Both the position numbers and the translations under genes were made by a program. Under the pieces are notes generated by a model. It did not search any database and was not told the DNA's origin. It saw only the letters and a list, made by a program, of their open reading frames with translations. A stretch of 64,000 bases of DNA from Opeltia flavorubescens (lineage: Eukaryota > Ascomycota > Lecanoromycetes > Teloschistales > Teloschistaceae): contig KE546984.1 of the NCBI GenBank assembly GCA_000442125.1, forward strand, positions 310,001 through 374,000, in the 5' to 3' direction. Of this stretch, positions 1 to 11,881 are shown one piece after another; position 1 is the first letter of the stretch; every line of letters begins with the position of its first letter.

Positions 1-1242
1 TACCGGGTGATGAAGCTGGATCATTGAAGCGACCCGCTCTAGTTCCTCTGCCACTCCCTGAACTCTTGCATCCCACATTCTGAGCTGTCTAGCAGTGGTA
101 GTCCCTCGTTGATCTGCGCTGAGCCTCTCGCCTCTAGCTTCTACGGCTTCAAAGACAATTACACGGTCAATCTGATCGATGCTGCCAGCAATTCGCCCTT
201 GTTCAAGCATACGAGCAGCATAATCTTCTGCCTTATCCGCATTTAAGCCGAGTAGATTTGCCAGTTCATCAATTCCGACATTGTCATAGAGTCTAGAGAC
301 ACTGAGTAGATTGTGCTCAGTGACCGCTTTAGCGAGCACAGTGGAACCATCCGAGGTTTGTGCTAGCTGATGCGGCGGGAGGCTTTCGGAGAATCTTGAG
401 ACCTCTTCCGGCGACAACAACCGGTCCAGGAACATCTTCTCGAGAATGCCAAACTCAGGGACCTGTGGTGCACGCTCATCCTTGTATAGCTTTGCAAGAG
501 CTCGGGAGCGGCTAGGGCCGGCTGGAGACAGCACAGCACACGTAATTGCCGAAGACAAAGCGCGAGTTCGCTCTTCCTCCTCCAGAACAGGTGAGAAACT
601 GAAACTGTGATATGCTTGACTTGCTTCTGGGAACTTTCGTCGCGCATCGAGAATCCGGGCTTCGGAGAGCTGGAACCCTAGCACAAGTTCCGGATTATTG
701 ACCTTATGGCGGAGGTTTTTTGCACGGTTCAGATAGCTCTCGGCACTCGTGGTATCATCCTCCTCCAAATACAAGCGACAGATACGAATCCAAGTGCCTA
801 CTTTATCATCATCAGGTACTCTGCGTTGAGATGATTCCAGCTGTATCCCTGACAGAACCTTAGCTGCCTCGACGTATTCTTCCTGCAGAGTGTATGTATC
901 CGCAAGAATTCCTCGAAGCTGTGCATCTTGTTCCTCAAACGAAGCTAGTCGTGATTCTAACGAGCGTAGAGCAGCAGTACCGACCTCAATCCTTGAATTT
1001 AGATCCGGAAGCGATTTGATAGACTCCACCGCAGTCCCAAGAAGCGGCCTAGCCGCAACTATGCCGAGATTTTCACCTAGTATGGAATCTATGATGGCTT
1101 TGAAGTCCGAGGTAAGGTCTGACGAAGAGGCAGATGTTATAGTGTTATCAAGCAATTGCTTGTAAGCTGCTGGTTTATCTTGATTTGGGGCTGATGAGTC
1201 CTCAAGTTCCTGCAGCCCTCTGGCAACATCTGTCGAGACCAT
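1..1242 (-). CDS. CSN4: COP9 signalosome subunit 4 (partial, C-terminus cut)
   Basis: This is a subunit of the COP9 signalosome, the complex that removes Nedd8 from cullin-RING ubiquitin ligases. One uninterrupted minus-strand frame of 414 codons runs off the window edge. The N-terminal helical repeats carry family-like stretches (ILGENLGIVAARPLL; EEQDAQLRGILADTY; YLEEDDTTSAESYLNRAKNL). A PCI winged-helix region follows near residues 325-385 (LLSVSRLYDNVGIDELANLLGL). The start is the ATG at 1242; an in-frame stop lies upstream with no other ATG between. The family is about 405-430 residues long, so only a few C-terminal residues are missing. No intron is needed. It is divergent from TFG2 across about 300 bp. 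Confidence 0.93.
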   Translation of the reverse strand, partial: MVSTDVARGLQELEDSSAPNQDKPAAYKQLLDNTITSASSSDLTSDFKAIIDSILGENLGIVAARPLLGTAVESIKSLPDLNSRIEVGTAALRSLESRLASFEEQDAQLRGILADTYTLQEEYVEAAKVLSGIQLESSQRRVPDDDKVGTWIRICRLYLEEDDTTSAESYLNRAKNLRHKVNNPELVLGFQLSEARILDARRKFPEASQAYHSFSFSPVLEEEERTRALSSAITCAVLSPAGPSRSRALAKLYKDERAPQVPEFGILEKMFLDRLLSPEEVSRFSESLPPHQLAQTSDGSTVLAKAVTEHNLLSVSRLYDNVGIDELANLLGLNADKAEDYAARMLEQGRIAGSIDQIDRVIVFEAVEARGERLSADQRGTTTARQLRMWDARVQGVAEELERVASMIQLHHPV

Positions 1243-1546
1243 GACTGAGCTTGGAACCGAATTTACAGTAGTTTGTCCAGCTATAAAGTTGCTGCTGTGA
1301 GTGAAGTAACAAGATGGACTCTACAAGTCGTCTTTGAGTCGATAAATAGCCGAGTATCGTAGATAGCCGAGATAGTCACGATAGTTTGTCGGAAGACGGT
1401 CTTTTGGCGAGCCGACAGTCCGACATGAAAGCTAACCCAATGCATCACCTCCAAATTGGGGGACTGACAAGCCGAGTAAGCTGCTATCCCAAAAAACCCA
1501 TCATTCTGATAAGTCTGTCGTCGACTGTGGTCTCGAGCAAGACTTA
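1243..1546. promoter_or_regulatory. Divergent intergenic promoter region CSN4/TFG2
   Basis: A 304-bp spacer separates two start codons pointing apart, so it must hold both promoters. It contains a short near-repeat (cgagtatcgtagatagccgagatag, 1350-1374 region; related cgag/gccg words recur to 1480). No clear TATA box was identified. Confidence 0.5.
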
Positions 1547-2860
1547 ATGGCTGGCATGATGGATACGCAGCTTCCTGGGCTTAAAGCAGAGCAAGAAGGC
1601 GCTCCCGGAATTGGGGATAGTGCTCGCATCAAGGTCGAACCACCTTCAGCCGCTGCATCACCTGCTGCTCACTCGGACGACGATATCTACGAGGATGCTG
1701 GAGACTTAGACTTCTCCCAAGCGGCGCAAGGCCTTTACCTTAGCAGAATTCCAAAGTATCTCTGGGAAAGCTGGTCAAAGCTTGAGGATGATCAGGAAAT
1801 ACATCTGGGTACTATTAGAGTGGAAGGGGACCTGGACGACGTTAAAAGAGTACTGCGGTGCTGATAGTGACCGTGCATGTTCTTGTCAAGTTGACTGATG
1901 CACTAGATGAGTCTCCTTTTAACACCGAACCTCGACGACCACCTGAGCGTGCCCAAAGAATACAACATGCACATCGCCAACCGAAAATCACTCAACACAT
2001 ACGTATTCACTGAGAAGGATCTCAATGGATATGCAGCGAGGGATAAGCCCGGTGCTCAAAGCAAAGCAGTTGGAGGCGCATTTCCTTCCCAAGCTCCAAA
2101 AAGCCGGTACCAGCAACGACCAGGTCAAAATTCGCAGCAGCGAGACACTACAAGAAGGTGGCAGCCGTACGCAAAAACAATACCAAGTGAGTTATGGACC
2201 CATCGTAAAGCAGCTAGCCCCCAGCTGATATGTTACTATAGAACAGACTGCACTTGTTGGACAGGTTCAAACCGAGGTCAATTGCCTACCTGTTGAGAAC
2301 GCCGAGTATAAGCGTACAATGGATGCAAGGACCAGAGCAGCAATGACCAAGACCAGACGAGAAACGAAGATGGTTGAGAGGGAGCCCCAAGGCCGTGTCT
2401 ACGCCCCCACAGGACTGCGACAGTCAAATCCATTCGAGATGGGCTTTACGGTATGGATACAAGCTTGAGTCTACACGTGCGAAGCACTAATATTACTATG
2501 CAGAAGAAGGCGAAACCGAACCAAGGCAAAGTGCAACAGTACAAAGCGGCAAGGATCCCGGCGAATGAGCTTAAGGACTTGATATTCGAATGTTTCAAGG
2601 AATACAGCTATTGGCCTATTCGTGCGTTGAAGCAGAAACTCGACCAACCTGAAAATTACTTGCGACAAGTCCTAGATGAGATTGCGCAACTTGTTCGAAA
2701 TGGAACCTTCGCCAACTCATGGCAACTGAAGCCAGAATACCAAGAAAGTTCCTATGGCCATGTGAAACAAGAAGCTGCACCGGTGCAAACGCTTGAGGAG
2801 GCTGGTTTGAGCGCAGACGACGATGACAACGTCAAAATGGAGGATGTACTGCCTACATGA
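1547..2860 (+). CDS. TFG2: Transcription initiation factor TFIIF beta subunit
   Basis: This is the small (beta/RAP30-type) subunit of TFIIF, which binds RNA polymerase II and helps build the pre-initiation complex. Exons are 1547-1849, 1907-2186, 2242-2450 and 2504-2860, giving 382 residues; all junctions keep frame. Family marks are an N-terminal dimerisation part (LYLSRIPKYLWESWSKL; VPKEYNMHI; NTYVFTEKDLNGY), the middle block IPKQTALVGQVQTEVNCLPVEN spanning the second intron, and a C-terminal winged helix near residues 275-340 (ELKDLIFECFKEYSYWPIRAL, then LDEIAQLVRNGTFANSWQL). The first donor (GTACTG) is weak, but the joined protein is continuous with the family. The extreme N- and C-termini are acidic and look disordered. 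It is divergent from CSN4. Confidence 0.93.
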
Positions 2861-3451
2861 TTGAAGGGAAAGCTGAAAATGTAAAGCAGCCATCATTAAT
2901 AGACGATTCCTGATACTTCAAAATTGCTTCAAGTATGAGTGCTGCACAAGAAACCGAAAAAGCGAGCATCAACTGTTGATATTTGCGAATCATGGACTAA
3001 TTCGAGAGGATTGATAAGTACAAGTAAATCTGACCCTCCAGTCAAGGTGCACATCGCGGATTAAGGATCAGTTCAAACTACGGGACCCCATCATAAAGTA
3101 AGATTTCTACAATCATTATCACAAACATAGCAGTGCAATAATCCGAAAAATATTAGGCATAAATCCAATTTTCTTTCGTTCATTCGTTGAAATCTCCTCG
3201 TTGATTTTAATGAACTTTTGGTGACTGAATTGCCGTGGTTACGAAAAAGGTAGCAACTTACCAGTGAATACTGCAACAAAAAATCATGGCCATATTCTGA
3301 TGTCCGATGGAACGGTTATCCGTTTCCGGTTTAGCGCTACGATATCCTCTTTGACTTCCGTCCTCCGTCATCTTCTAAGATCACATCTTTGATTAACAAG
3401 ACAACAAACAGGCAAACAGCTGATTACAGTCCGATCTCTTAAAAATTCATC
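2861..3451. other. Intergenic, no gene seen
   Basis: This 591-bp AT-leaning spacer holds the TFG2 3' end and the promoter of the CCCH protein. Short open frames here look like no family I know. Confidence 0.5.
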
Positions 3452-5106
3452 ATGTCTGAAGATCAGGAATTACTCGCCAGGATTAGCCAACTCGCGGGTA
3501 TCAGATTATCCCCTGTGAAAACAACATCATTGCTAATCAGTTGCTAGGTCATATTAACCTCTATAAATCACAACCCTCCCCAGCGCAACCTATATCACAT
3601 GACCAGGCATCACCTGCTCAATATACACCTAGAGGACACAGTACTTACAGGTCTTCACGCCCAGCTCCTTACAGAGCGCGAGGGAGAGGCGCTTCGCGAC
3701 GATTTCCAACAAATCATTCACTCGTCCTCAATAAGAGTAGTCCACAAAAGCCTTCTGCAAATGGCACGAACACTCCAGCGACCCCTGGTGAGGGTGAAGC
3801 TATGCAGACCGCAGCGGCATATGTATCAAAACGAGGAAGGCACAAACAGCTTATCAACTCATCGGTACTGGATAAAGTGATGCAGCAGCGTAAGCAAGCT
3901 ATTGAGAGTTCTCAGCACCGCAAAGCACTCATTAAGGATCAACGGGAACGACAACGGATGCGTCACTATATGGAAGGGCTTCACGCAAGTCAGGGTAGCC
4001 TAAATGCACCTGTCTCGCAACCATCAAACAGCGTAGCCCACTGCATCGAAATTGACGGCATGAACTTCGAACTACTCAAAGATGGGAGCAAACTCTCTCG
4101 AATATATGGTTAGAGCAACGAGTCATAGGAGTTACCGGTCTCTTGTTTACTGGTCGCAGGCCCGCATGACATGTCTTTACCTACACCCAAGAGAGCGGTC
4201 GTTCATGGGGTAACTTTTGTTCGAAGCAAGCATGGCAATCTCTACCGATCCGGAATAGTCCACGCCAGCAAGTAAGTCCAAGAGCTGGCGCTTTTGCTAA
4301 AGCTAGTCGGAAGAACGCGTGCGCCTAGAACAGATTTCACTGACCAAGGTTCATCAGGGATCTCAACAGACCAAAGAATTCATCTCTGTGCAAGAGATTT
4401 ACCAAGACTGGTACCCTCCTTCTCCTATTTTTGAAATACAAGTATCTTGATGGCCTGGCAGCGGTAGCGTCATCTTTGAATCGTTGCGGTACTGACACTA
4501 CATTTCTATTTAGGGCACTGCGGTAAAGGTCCAGCATGTCTCTATCGCCACGACCCTACGAAAGTTGCAATATGTTCGAACTACCTTCAGAAGGGAAGTT
4601 GCCCGGCCGGTGATTCTTGTGATCTGTCGCACGAAGCAACAGCTGAGCGTGTACCTGCCTGCGTACATTTTCTGCGTGGCAAATGTTCCAATCCTACTTG
4701 TCGATACGCGCACGTTCGCGTCAATCCATCTGCTCCAGTCTGCAAAAGCTTCGCCACGTTGGGCTATTGTAGCGATGGTGCTGATTGTAGCAATCGCCAT
4801 GTCCATGAATGCCCCGACTATGCTAATACAGGAACCTGTCGAAAGAAGAACTGCGGCTTGCCCCACGTTGATCGTGCTGGACAGATTCGAAGGCAGGCTG
4901 CACATTCAACAAGTACCTACGATGCTGACAATGGCCTACCGCCAGCAGAAGCTAACCAGAGCGATATATCTAGCGACGAAGACGATGGTGCCAACACTGA
5001 CGGAGAAGACGTTGACTCAGATGATCTAGCTGACGACCTGATCGAAGGTGTAGACGCTTTGGGACAGCAAGAACTTTCAGATCAACACGACTTTGTCGGT
5101 TTCTGA
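3452..5106 (+). CDS. CCCH zinc-finger protein, ZC3H3/Red5-like
   Basis: Exons are 3452-3497, 3548-4108, 4160-4271, 4349-4410 and 4514-5106, giving 457 residues. Five tandem CCCH fingers lie near residues 253-385. Spacings read from the sequence are C-X8-C-X5-C-X3-H (CKRFTKTGHCGKGPACLYRH), the same for finger two, C-X7-C-X4-C-X3-H for three, C-X8-C-X5-C-X3-H for four and C-X8-C-X4-C-X3-H for five. The five-finger order matches ZC3H3 and fission yeast Red5, which act in nuclear mRNA polyadenylation, export and surveillance; the role here is inferred from that. The N-terminal half is Ser/Pro/Arg-rich with an RG-type patch (APYRARGRGASRR) and a conserved block TPKRAVVHGVTFVRSKHGNLY before the fingers. 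The tail is acidic. The first exon is only 46 nt. Confidence 0.88.
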
Positions 5107-6667
5107 ACGATGCCAATCTACGACGAGTGACAAGTTCAACAAAAATACGTCCACAATAAAACAGCGTGTGGCCGCCTTAACGACTCAAGATTACAGCGAC
5201 ATAAGCAATAGAGCGGCCCGGCTGATTGGCACGACTGATGATCAGAGCCTGTTCTTTCTCATTCTCTTTCCGATTCAACTATCTCTATGGATCAAGCACT
5301 AGCTTGCTCTAGACCATGCTTTCTTTCTCTTTTCTATTCTGTAGTATTACTGGAAATAAATCCTACCCCAAAAAAGAGCAAAAAAAAAGGGAATGTTGGG
5401 ATGGATGTACATAACAGAATCCAAGGAAAACAGAGCTAGTACCCTAGCATCAAAAATAAAATAACAAGAATTTCCCAGATCAAGGTGTTTGACCATTCAT
5501 ACAAACAGTGCCTCTCATCGAAAAGCCGTGACGCAGTTCATTGTTTGAGTTGTTCGTAAGGATTCATGACGGATACAGGAATACATCGATAACCGGATGA
5601 GTGATGTCAAGAGGAATGGTTTAATAATAATGAAACCGGAGTAAATCATTTGCAAGGCCCGATAGGTTGGGCCGCTCCTTCAAAGATTGAATCGCCACGT
5701 CCTCATCCCAGAGATGTCCGATGTTTAGGCTGATCATTACATCTCTCTCTCATCTCTAAACCCATTGTGACATTATCATCATTATTATCATTGTTGAAAT
5801 TGAAGCGGGAGGCTCTTCAGAAGGCAAACGTTCCTCATGATCGGTTTTGTCGGCGCGGGGGATAGTTTGATGGCTGGATGCATCATGGATCCTGGACTGC
5901 CGTGGCCACTCAACCGTTGATTTGCTGCATCCTCCGCTTCTGGGCTCCAACATGCATGTCGGCCCAACCCTAGAACACTTTTGGCAAGACTCCGTCAGAA
6001 CCCTTCGCGCACTTCAAAAGAGACCTTGAAGGCTGCCAATGGAGGCAGGCGCGAAACCATCACCCAACGCAAGAAGCCAGGGCTCCTACTTGCTCCTCAC
6101 TCACCTACCAACTTATGACAATATTATTCGTACCTACCATCCCACGCCCCCTCCGGACGCCGCCTAGCTCAGTACCCAACCTGCCCAGAGCCTGTCACGC
6201 AACACTTTACTCTTGCTCTACCCGACATCCCCAGACCATACGCCGGGAGCGATCGCCTCGAAGGCTCGCATCGTCGCTCGGGACTATGAGCAGCTAAAGG
6301 GCACCAAGACTCTTCTCTTGTGGGCGTAGGATACATTCGAGCACCATCCGCCGGCTTTCAAGCACGCCTTTCCTAAACCGAGTGTGCATGAGACTCCTCT
6401 TCTAAGAATAAAGCTGCTTTATAGAGAAGATCTCTCTATCCGCTTTGCACCTTTTCGTCAAGTCCATTTCGGTCGTAGGAGCTGTCTGTCATAGTCGTCA
6501 TAACCACAATCGACAACCTTTTCATCTTTCGCTTTGGACGATCACTTTATTTTTGTCCTGTATTCACCCAGAGAGTTTTCCGTGGTCGACCGTACTTGGC
6601 TCGGACCAACCGCCAACGTCCCCGCCTCCCACACCGCCTGTTTCGGGTAGTCTGAAATCCAAGAGGA
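5107..6667. other. Long intergenic / 5' leader region of the bZIP gene
   Basis: The 1.56-kb stretch has no convincing gene. An in-frame TGA sits four codons upstream of the bZIP ATG at 6668. The part from about 6090 is C/T-rich, as in long fungal 5' leaders. An open frame without an ATG start overlaps the bZIP start in another frame (about 6445-6750). Length and composition suggest a long promoter or leader for a regulated transcription factor; that is inference. Confidence 0.45.
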
Positions 6668-8635
6668 ATGACCCGTCTAGCCTACAATTCGAACTCCAAG
6701 CATTCAAATTCCATCAATTTTCAGATCGATTCAAAGACTCAGCCTGTTGACGACGAAAGCAACACTACGCTCGACCACAGTGGTTTCAAGCGCGCTGCTA
6801 CCGATACCTCGCCGCACAACATGGGCCATCAGCGAGAGTCTTTCGCTGACGAGGCACCATCAATGTCACCCAGAGACAGCCGTTGGTCAGACTTTGCTTT
6901 CCCTTCCGACTCCACAGCACATCTTCACTCCACCACCATGACAAGTCCGTTATTCTTTGAGCAAGGTGGACAACCATTTCTTCAGAACGACTCTGTAAAC
7001 GGTACAATGTATGGTCATCCATCAGTCGCGGCATGGCAGGGATCGAACGATCAGGATTCTTCTACACCCACAACTACCTACGATGTTTATCCCTCAGATC
7101 CTGATGTTAAGGGCATGGTCTCAAGCTATCAAGACGAGTCGTTGAATCACCCAGTACCTGGCATGTATGGAGGCTTGCCTGTCGCCCAACCGGCACCTTT
7201 TTACTCAGGAAACACCCTCCCAACATCTCCTCGTTCAGGTCAGGATTGGTCCTCCATATCCTCAGCAGAGCACGTCGATCTTCGCTCCGCCCATCGAACT
7301 GGTCCGCTATCTAGTCCATCCTATAACCCAAACCCACCTCTGCTTAGGAGGGATGGGATCCGAAAAAAGAATGCACGATTTGAGATCCCAGCTGAGCGAA
7401 CTCTTCGAACCATCGATACGTTGATTAATCAAACCACCGACGAGCAGGAAATCAAGGAATTGAAACAACAGAAACGCCTTTTACGGAACAGGCAGGCGGC
7501 GTACGTTGTCTCTTCTTCTGTGCCCTTGTGATTTTTTGTACTAACATGATCCAGGCTTGACTCACGCCAGCGGAAGAAGCAGCACACCGAGAGGCTCGAA
7601 GAAGAAAAGAAACAGACCAGCAGCATGATTTCGGAGCTCGAGGATGCTCTAGGCGAATTGAAGCTTCGCGAAGAGACTTGGACACATGAAAGAGAGCAAA
7701 TGATTATGTACCACCGGCAGCAGCAGCAATGCATCGACGAAATGATTGCAGAAAAGGAGGAACTCGTTCGACGGCACACTATCGAGACCGCCGAATTGCG
7801 AAAGAAGAATGCTTATCTTGCCGACCAAGCTCAGAAGATAGACAGCATCGCCATGTCAGCAGTTCCAAGCTCGACAGGATATTCAGCCGAATACTCTGAC
7901 TTTGAGAATTTGACCATGGAAAGCAGTCCTTGGGATAACTTTTCGCTGGTTACTGATTTCAACATGGAACCCAAGCACGAAGCAGAGAATTCAATCATCG
8001 TTGCACCTAAAAAAGAAAGTAATAATGAAAGGGAAGGTACTCCGACCGCAGCATCGGGTCTCTTGTTGATGCTTCTACTTTGTGGTGCGTGGGTGGTCTC
8101 CAACAATTCGTCGTCCAGCTCGGGTCCCATCTCTCGTATGCCAGAGGACGTCCGAATGGCTTCAACCGCCGTATTGGATACCATTTACACCGACACAGGT
8201 CTTCAGCCGCAGATGCCAAATCCTCCCAACCATTTGAGTAATAAACGTGGTGGGCCTGAGGCAGGCAGTGAAGCGCACATCCCAACCATTTCCTCCGACA
8301 GTAGCAGCCATTCACGATCTCCACTCACTACTCTACATCGCCAACTCATTTCTCCGAGCCATCAGCAACAGCGCGATCAAGTATTCTCTTTGTCGGCAAA
8401 TCACTACAACAGCGTGACAGGAGACGACGATATGATGCGGACCACACAAGCTGCGCCAAACCGCCGGAGAAACCTAGGCGACGCTCTTGCAGCCCTACGT
8501 GTGAATAAACAAGGCTCCGCCGCTGAGGCCTACACTCGTTCACTGATGTGGGACGAGATACCTACGAACGTTGTGAGAGATTTCGCCCGTATGGTCACCG
8601 AAGCCCGGATGGAGGGACAGGAGCCGCTGGTTTAG
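6668..8635 (+). CDS. bZIP transcription factor with hydrophobic segment after the zipper
   Basis: Exons are 6668-7500 and 7555-8635, giving 637 residues. The intron (GTACGT...CTAAC...CAG) falls inside the DNA-binding basic region. The joined basic region reads RLLRNRQAALDSRQRKK, matching the bZIP N-x7-R signature, near residues 270-287. A long leucine-zipper/coiled coil follows to about residue 375. The N-terminal 260 residues are Ser/Pro/Thr-rich and look disordered. At residues 444-460 there is an uncharged run (ASGLLLMLLLCGAWVVS) followed by a Ser run, which could be a membrane segment or a buried transactivation helix. The C-terminus has a conserved-looking helix (RSLMWDEIPTNVVRDFARMV). 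I do not recognise the exact orthologue. Confidence 0.85.
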
Positions 8636-9156
8636 TAGCCAGCAGCGCCATAGGAATGTATACGACAGAATCACACGACAGCACACAGCATGCCCTTATC
8701 AAACGATTTTTCTACGGCTATTTGACGAATTTCCTTGACTTGCTTTTCTAGCCTATCAGACTACAGAATGCGTTCAGCACGCGATTGTTCCCAATCAGTC
8801 CCGCGAGGGAAACATACCCACACACACAGTACCCCACGAGGGGGAATTTGATATGACATGACAGCATACGGCCTCCATTTTCCTTTTTCTATACTATTAC
8901 TTTCTTAACTCTTGGGATGGATGAAAGTGAAGATATTTACGAACGAAGTATCTAATTTTGATGGTGATGAATTTAGCGTGCCAAATACATTGAACACTTT
9001 AGCGTGCGAGTTTGCTTTGGAGGATGATTTTTTGACGAAACGAGAACATGCAGCTGGATGATCTACGAGGACTTTTGACGCAGCGACTTTTTGTCTTTTT
9101 TTGGGCCTGTCGATCACTTTGATTTGCGTTGTTGCTATTTTGAGCGAGCGTTGGAG

Positions 9157-9204
<48 letters not shown>

Positions 9205-9936
9205 TACGATTCTACTCCTGGGTATGGTGATTGGGTTTGGTTTGCTCTTGGTTGCTTGCTTGCTGGAAAGAGAGATTGATTCATTTCGATCTCGATCAAT
9301 CGATTTTATTTGATGGATTGACGGATTGATGGAAGGGCAAGGGGACTCAGATTAGGCTTTGCCGGGGATGATATTTTGATCAAGTAGGGTGTGGATAACT
9401 ACCCCAAATTGGAACAATGGGCAATATAGGCTCTTCTCACTCCTCTGCTATTTCACTTCTCGGATGATTGAAGAGAGACAGTGGAACATTTTTTGATTCG
9501 TATATGCTGCATGCATGCTGCTAACCATACGAGAGAACCCTAAATACGAGACCAGATTCTCTTCGTGCTACCATACCGGCTCCTCGCCATGTCCTATCTA
9601 CATGATATCTGTAGATATCACCAATCCAGATAAGTAAATCCTATGCAAAAGCCCAGCAAAAAGAGCGGTCGGCAGATCCCCGTGCATGTCCCTTTTTCCG
9701 TGCCCTGCGCCGGATAGACTACCCATTCCTTCACCGATCGATCAGATGGAATCTTTAGGCGTGTATTTATCTTTCCATATCCTACGTATCAAATCAAGAA
9801 ATTAGCCGTTGAGAACATCAGTGTTGGGTTTGAGGCGGTAACGTAGTGTGTGGCTTTCCGCCTCACCGCCAACCCATGGGCCAAGAGACGGTAGCCAATC
9901 GATCAGATCTAGACCGTACGCCATGAAACGCGCCGA
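8636..9936. other. Intergenic region with microsatellite
   Basis: The 1.3-kb spacer lies between the convergent bZIP and Nif1-like genes. Apart from the TG microsatellite it shows no gene. A palindrome-like word (catgatatctgtagatatca) lies near 9600. Confidence 0.5.
9162..9202. repeat. (TG)20 microsatellite
   Basis: An uninterrupted TG dinucleotide run of about 41 bp lies in the intergenic spacer. It is a candidate length-polymorphic marker and can form left-handed DNA. Confidence 0.95.
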
Positions 9937-11522
9937 TTACGCGTCCCCTCTGCCAGGCGGGCCAGGGGGCCTTGAAGAGCCCCATTATTGCAAGAAGTAT
10001 ACGGTGTGACGGAAAGAGGTCGAGGAAAAGGTGGACTTACCAAGAATTCCCTAGCGTTTTGTTCCCGTTCTGCTCTGCCAAACGGTAATACTTTGCCGCC
10101 ATGAACTATAGCAGAGATCGACGTTAGCTTGCTCATGTATTGCTGCCCAGGCTGCGTAGGGAACTCCATTTGCTGCTTTCCTTTTTCCAATGGAGGAAGT
10201 TTGAAGTTCTGACCAACAGGAAGCAAAGGCGGATTAAAGGCCTATCACACGAACTAACAATGTGCGTGCGTGCTTGACAACCCCCAACCATACATACACC
10301 AAATAATGAAAGGAGAATTCCACTCACCCTATCCTTCTTCCCCCCGAAACCTTCATCATAGCATCTCGCAACCTCATTCATCGCGTCCGTATCCCCCAAG
10401 TTGGCAGCGGTCTCGTAATAGCTTCTCGCAGCCACCGGATCTTTCCCCACTCCCCATCCATGTCGGAACGAATTCGCGAGCTCGTAAATTGCCAGGACTA
10501 GCTCTCCCTTGGCCGCACCGCCTTTCTTCATGCCCGACGAGAGGGCTGCTGATTCGACTGCTGCTGAGTTTGAGGCGGCTTGGGAGAGGTAGGTGATGGC
10601 TAGCGGAGGATCCGGGGTTATGCCCCATCCATGTCTAATAGGCGGTCAGCAACTGCAGCAAATGGTGGAGAGCATTGGGCGCGGAGGACAGCATGGAGAG
10701 AGTACAGATTCGCATCTGCCGAAGATTGGGATCAGACTGACCGTAGCGCGAGCCCGTACATGATTTGAGCCATAGCATTGCTCTCCGCAAGTCTTCCAAA
10801 CATAGCGGTCGATTTATCAAGATCTGCATTACCATGCCCATCCGTCAGCTCTTGGTCTTGTAAACGATCATGGCGTTTTTGAGTATGTGCGTACCACCAG
10901 TTTCGTGGAGTCGGATTGCTTCTTGGAGATTCTCCTGCAACTTGCCATCAGAAAAACCACCTCTTCAAATCGGAATGTAGGAGCTCCTCACATCGCCCTT
11001 GGCATCACTGATACTACGACCGACCGATGGCCGCCCACTTAAACCCGCCAGAGAGTTCTCTCTGGACCGGCCCTGCTTCACGACTGGATTCTCCTGCGCC
11101 AAAATTGTAGCTCTGTTCTCCCATTGGGCTTCCCTCTCTTCACTTTCGCCTACTTGATCGTCGATCGGAGGAAGGTCGCTAGGGACAATGCTGGAACTGA
11201 TGCTTGAAGACCGTGAATGTGAGCCAAGGTGCAGCCGATGGGACAATCGCTTTTCGCCCCGACTTGAAGTATTCGATGTTGTCGATGCATTGGAAGAAGT
11301 GCGGAATCGAGAGAAGCGCTTCGTTCGGGATTGGGAATCCTTTGTCAAGTGGGGTTCGTAGTCGTCAGCGAACGAAGGTGGAGAGATGACTTCTTGAGTA
11401 TTGGTGTCACTCCTCATGAAGGTAAACTCCGAAGGCGGCGGATTATCAACTTCAATAGGCTGTTTCTGCCCGGCATCCTCTGTAATCTTCTCCTTTTTCT
11501 TCAGTAGATCTCGAAGGGTCAT
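9937..11522 (-). CDS. Sel1-repeat protein, Nif1/Dsf2-like
   Basis: Exons (minus strand) are 11522-10992, 10934-10895, 10823-10742, 10634-10328, 10105-10041 and 9970-9937, giving 352 residues. The N-terminal half is Ser/Thr-rich and disordered. The C-terminal half has Sel1-like TPR-type repeats: MAQIMYGLALRHGWGI, YELANSFRHGWGVGKDPVAARSYYETAA, AMNEVARCYDEGFGGKKDRFMAAKYYRLAEQ. This arrangement is that of Nif1 (fission yeast, an antagonist of Nim1 mitotic control) and budding yeast Dsf2; function is inferred only. The start is the first ATG of MTLRDLLKKKEKI; an in-frame stop lies upstream. Exons two and three are only 40 and 82 nt. The last exon adds a short PPGPPGRGD tail after an AAG acceptor, so the extreme C-terminus is less sure. 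Confidence 0.75.
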
Positions 11523-11881
11523 TGTTGTAGGAACTGGCACATGGCTCGTTCTGCGGTTGGAAGGATCCTATGGTCGGTTGGCTGTCAATCTCGGTATTTA
11601 TTTGATCACGCGAAGGCTGCAGTCGCTACTCAACCGCCTCCGCACAAAGCTGAGCGACATGTGGACGTATGCTTGACGTGAACAGTGTTGGTAGCCTTGC
11701 GGTGGCTCAGCCGCAACCGGAATGTTGCCAAGCGGCCGCTTTGTGGCCAATCAGCACAAAGCTAAACGTTTCGCAATACTTTATTTTGATACTGGCATAG
11801 TCGTGTCACCCATGTCGCTAAAGGACAAAAATCTCGCTCAGAATTGATAATGTTCTTCTCGAGATTGCATTTGATGTCTAC
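11523..11881. other. Intergenic, no gene seen
   Basis: A 359-bp spacer upstream of the Nif1-like gene and downstream of NOC4. I see only unremarkable sequence. Confidence 0.5.

Noticed and set aside
363-1165. Short open frames opposite or within CSN4
   Set aside because: They are shadows of the 414-codon CSN4 frame.
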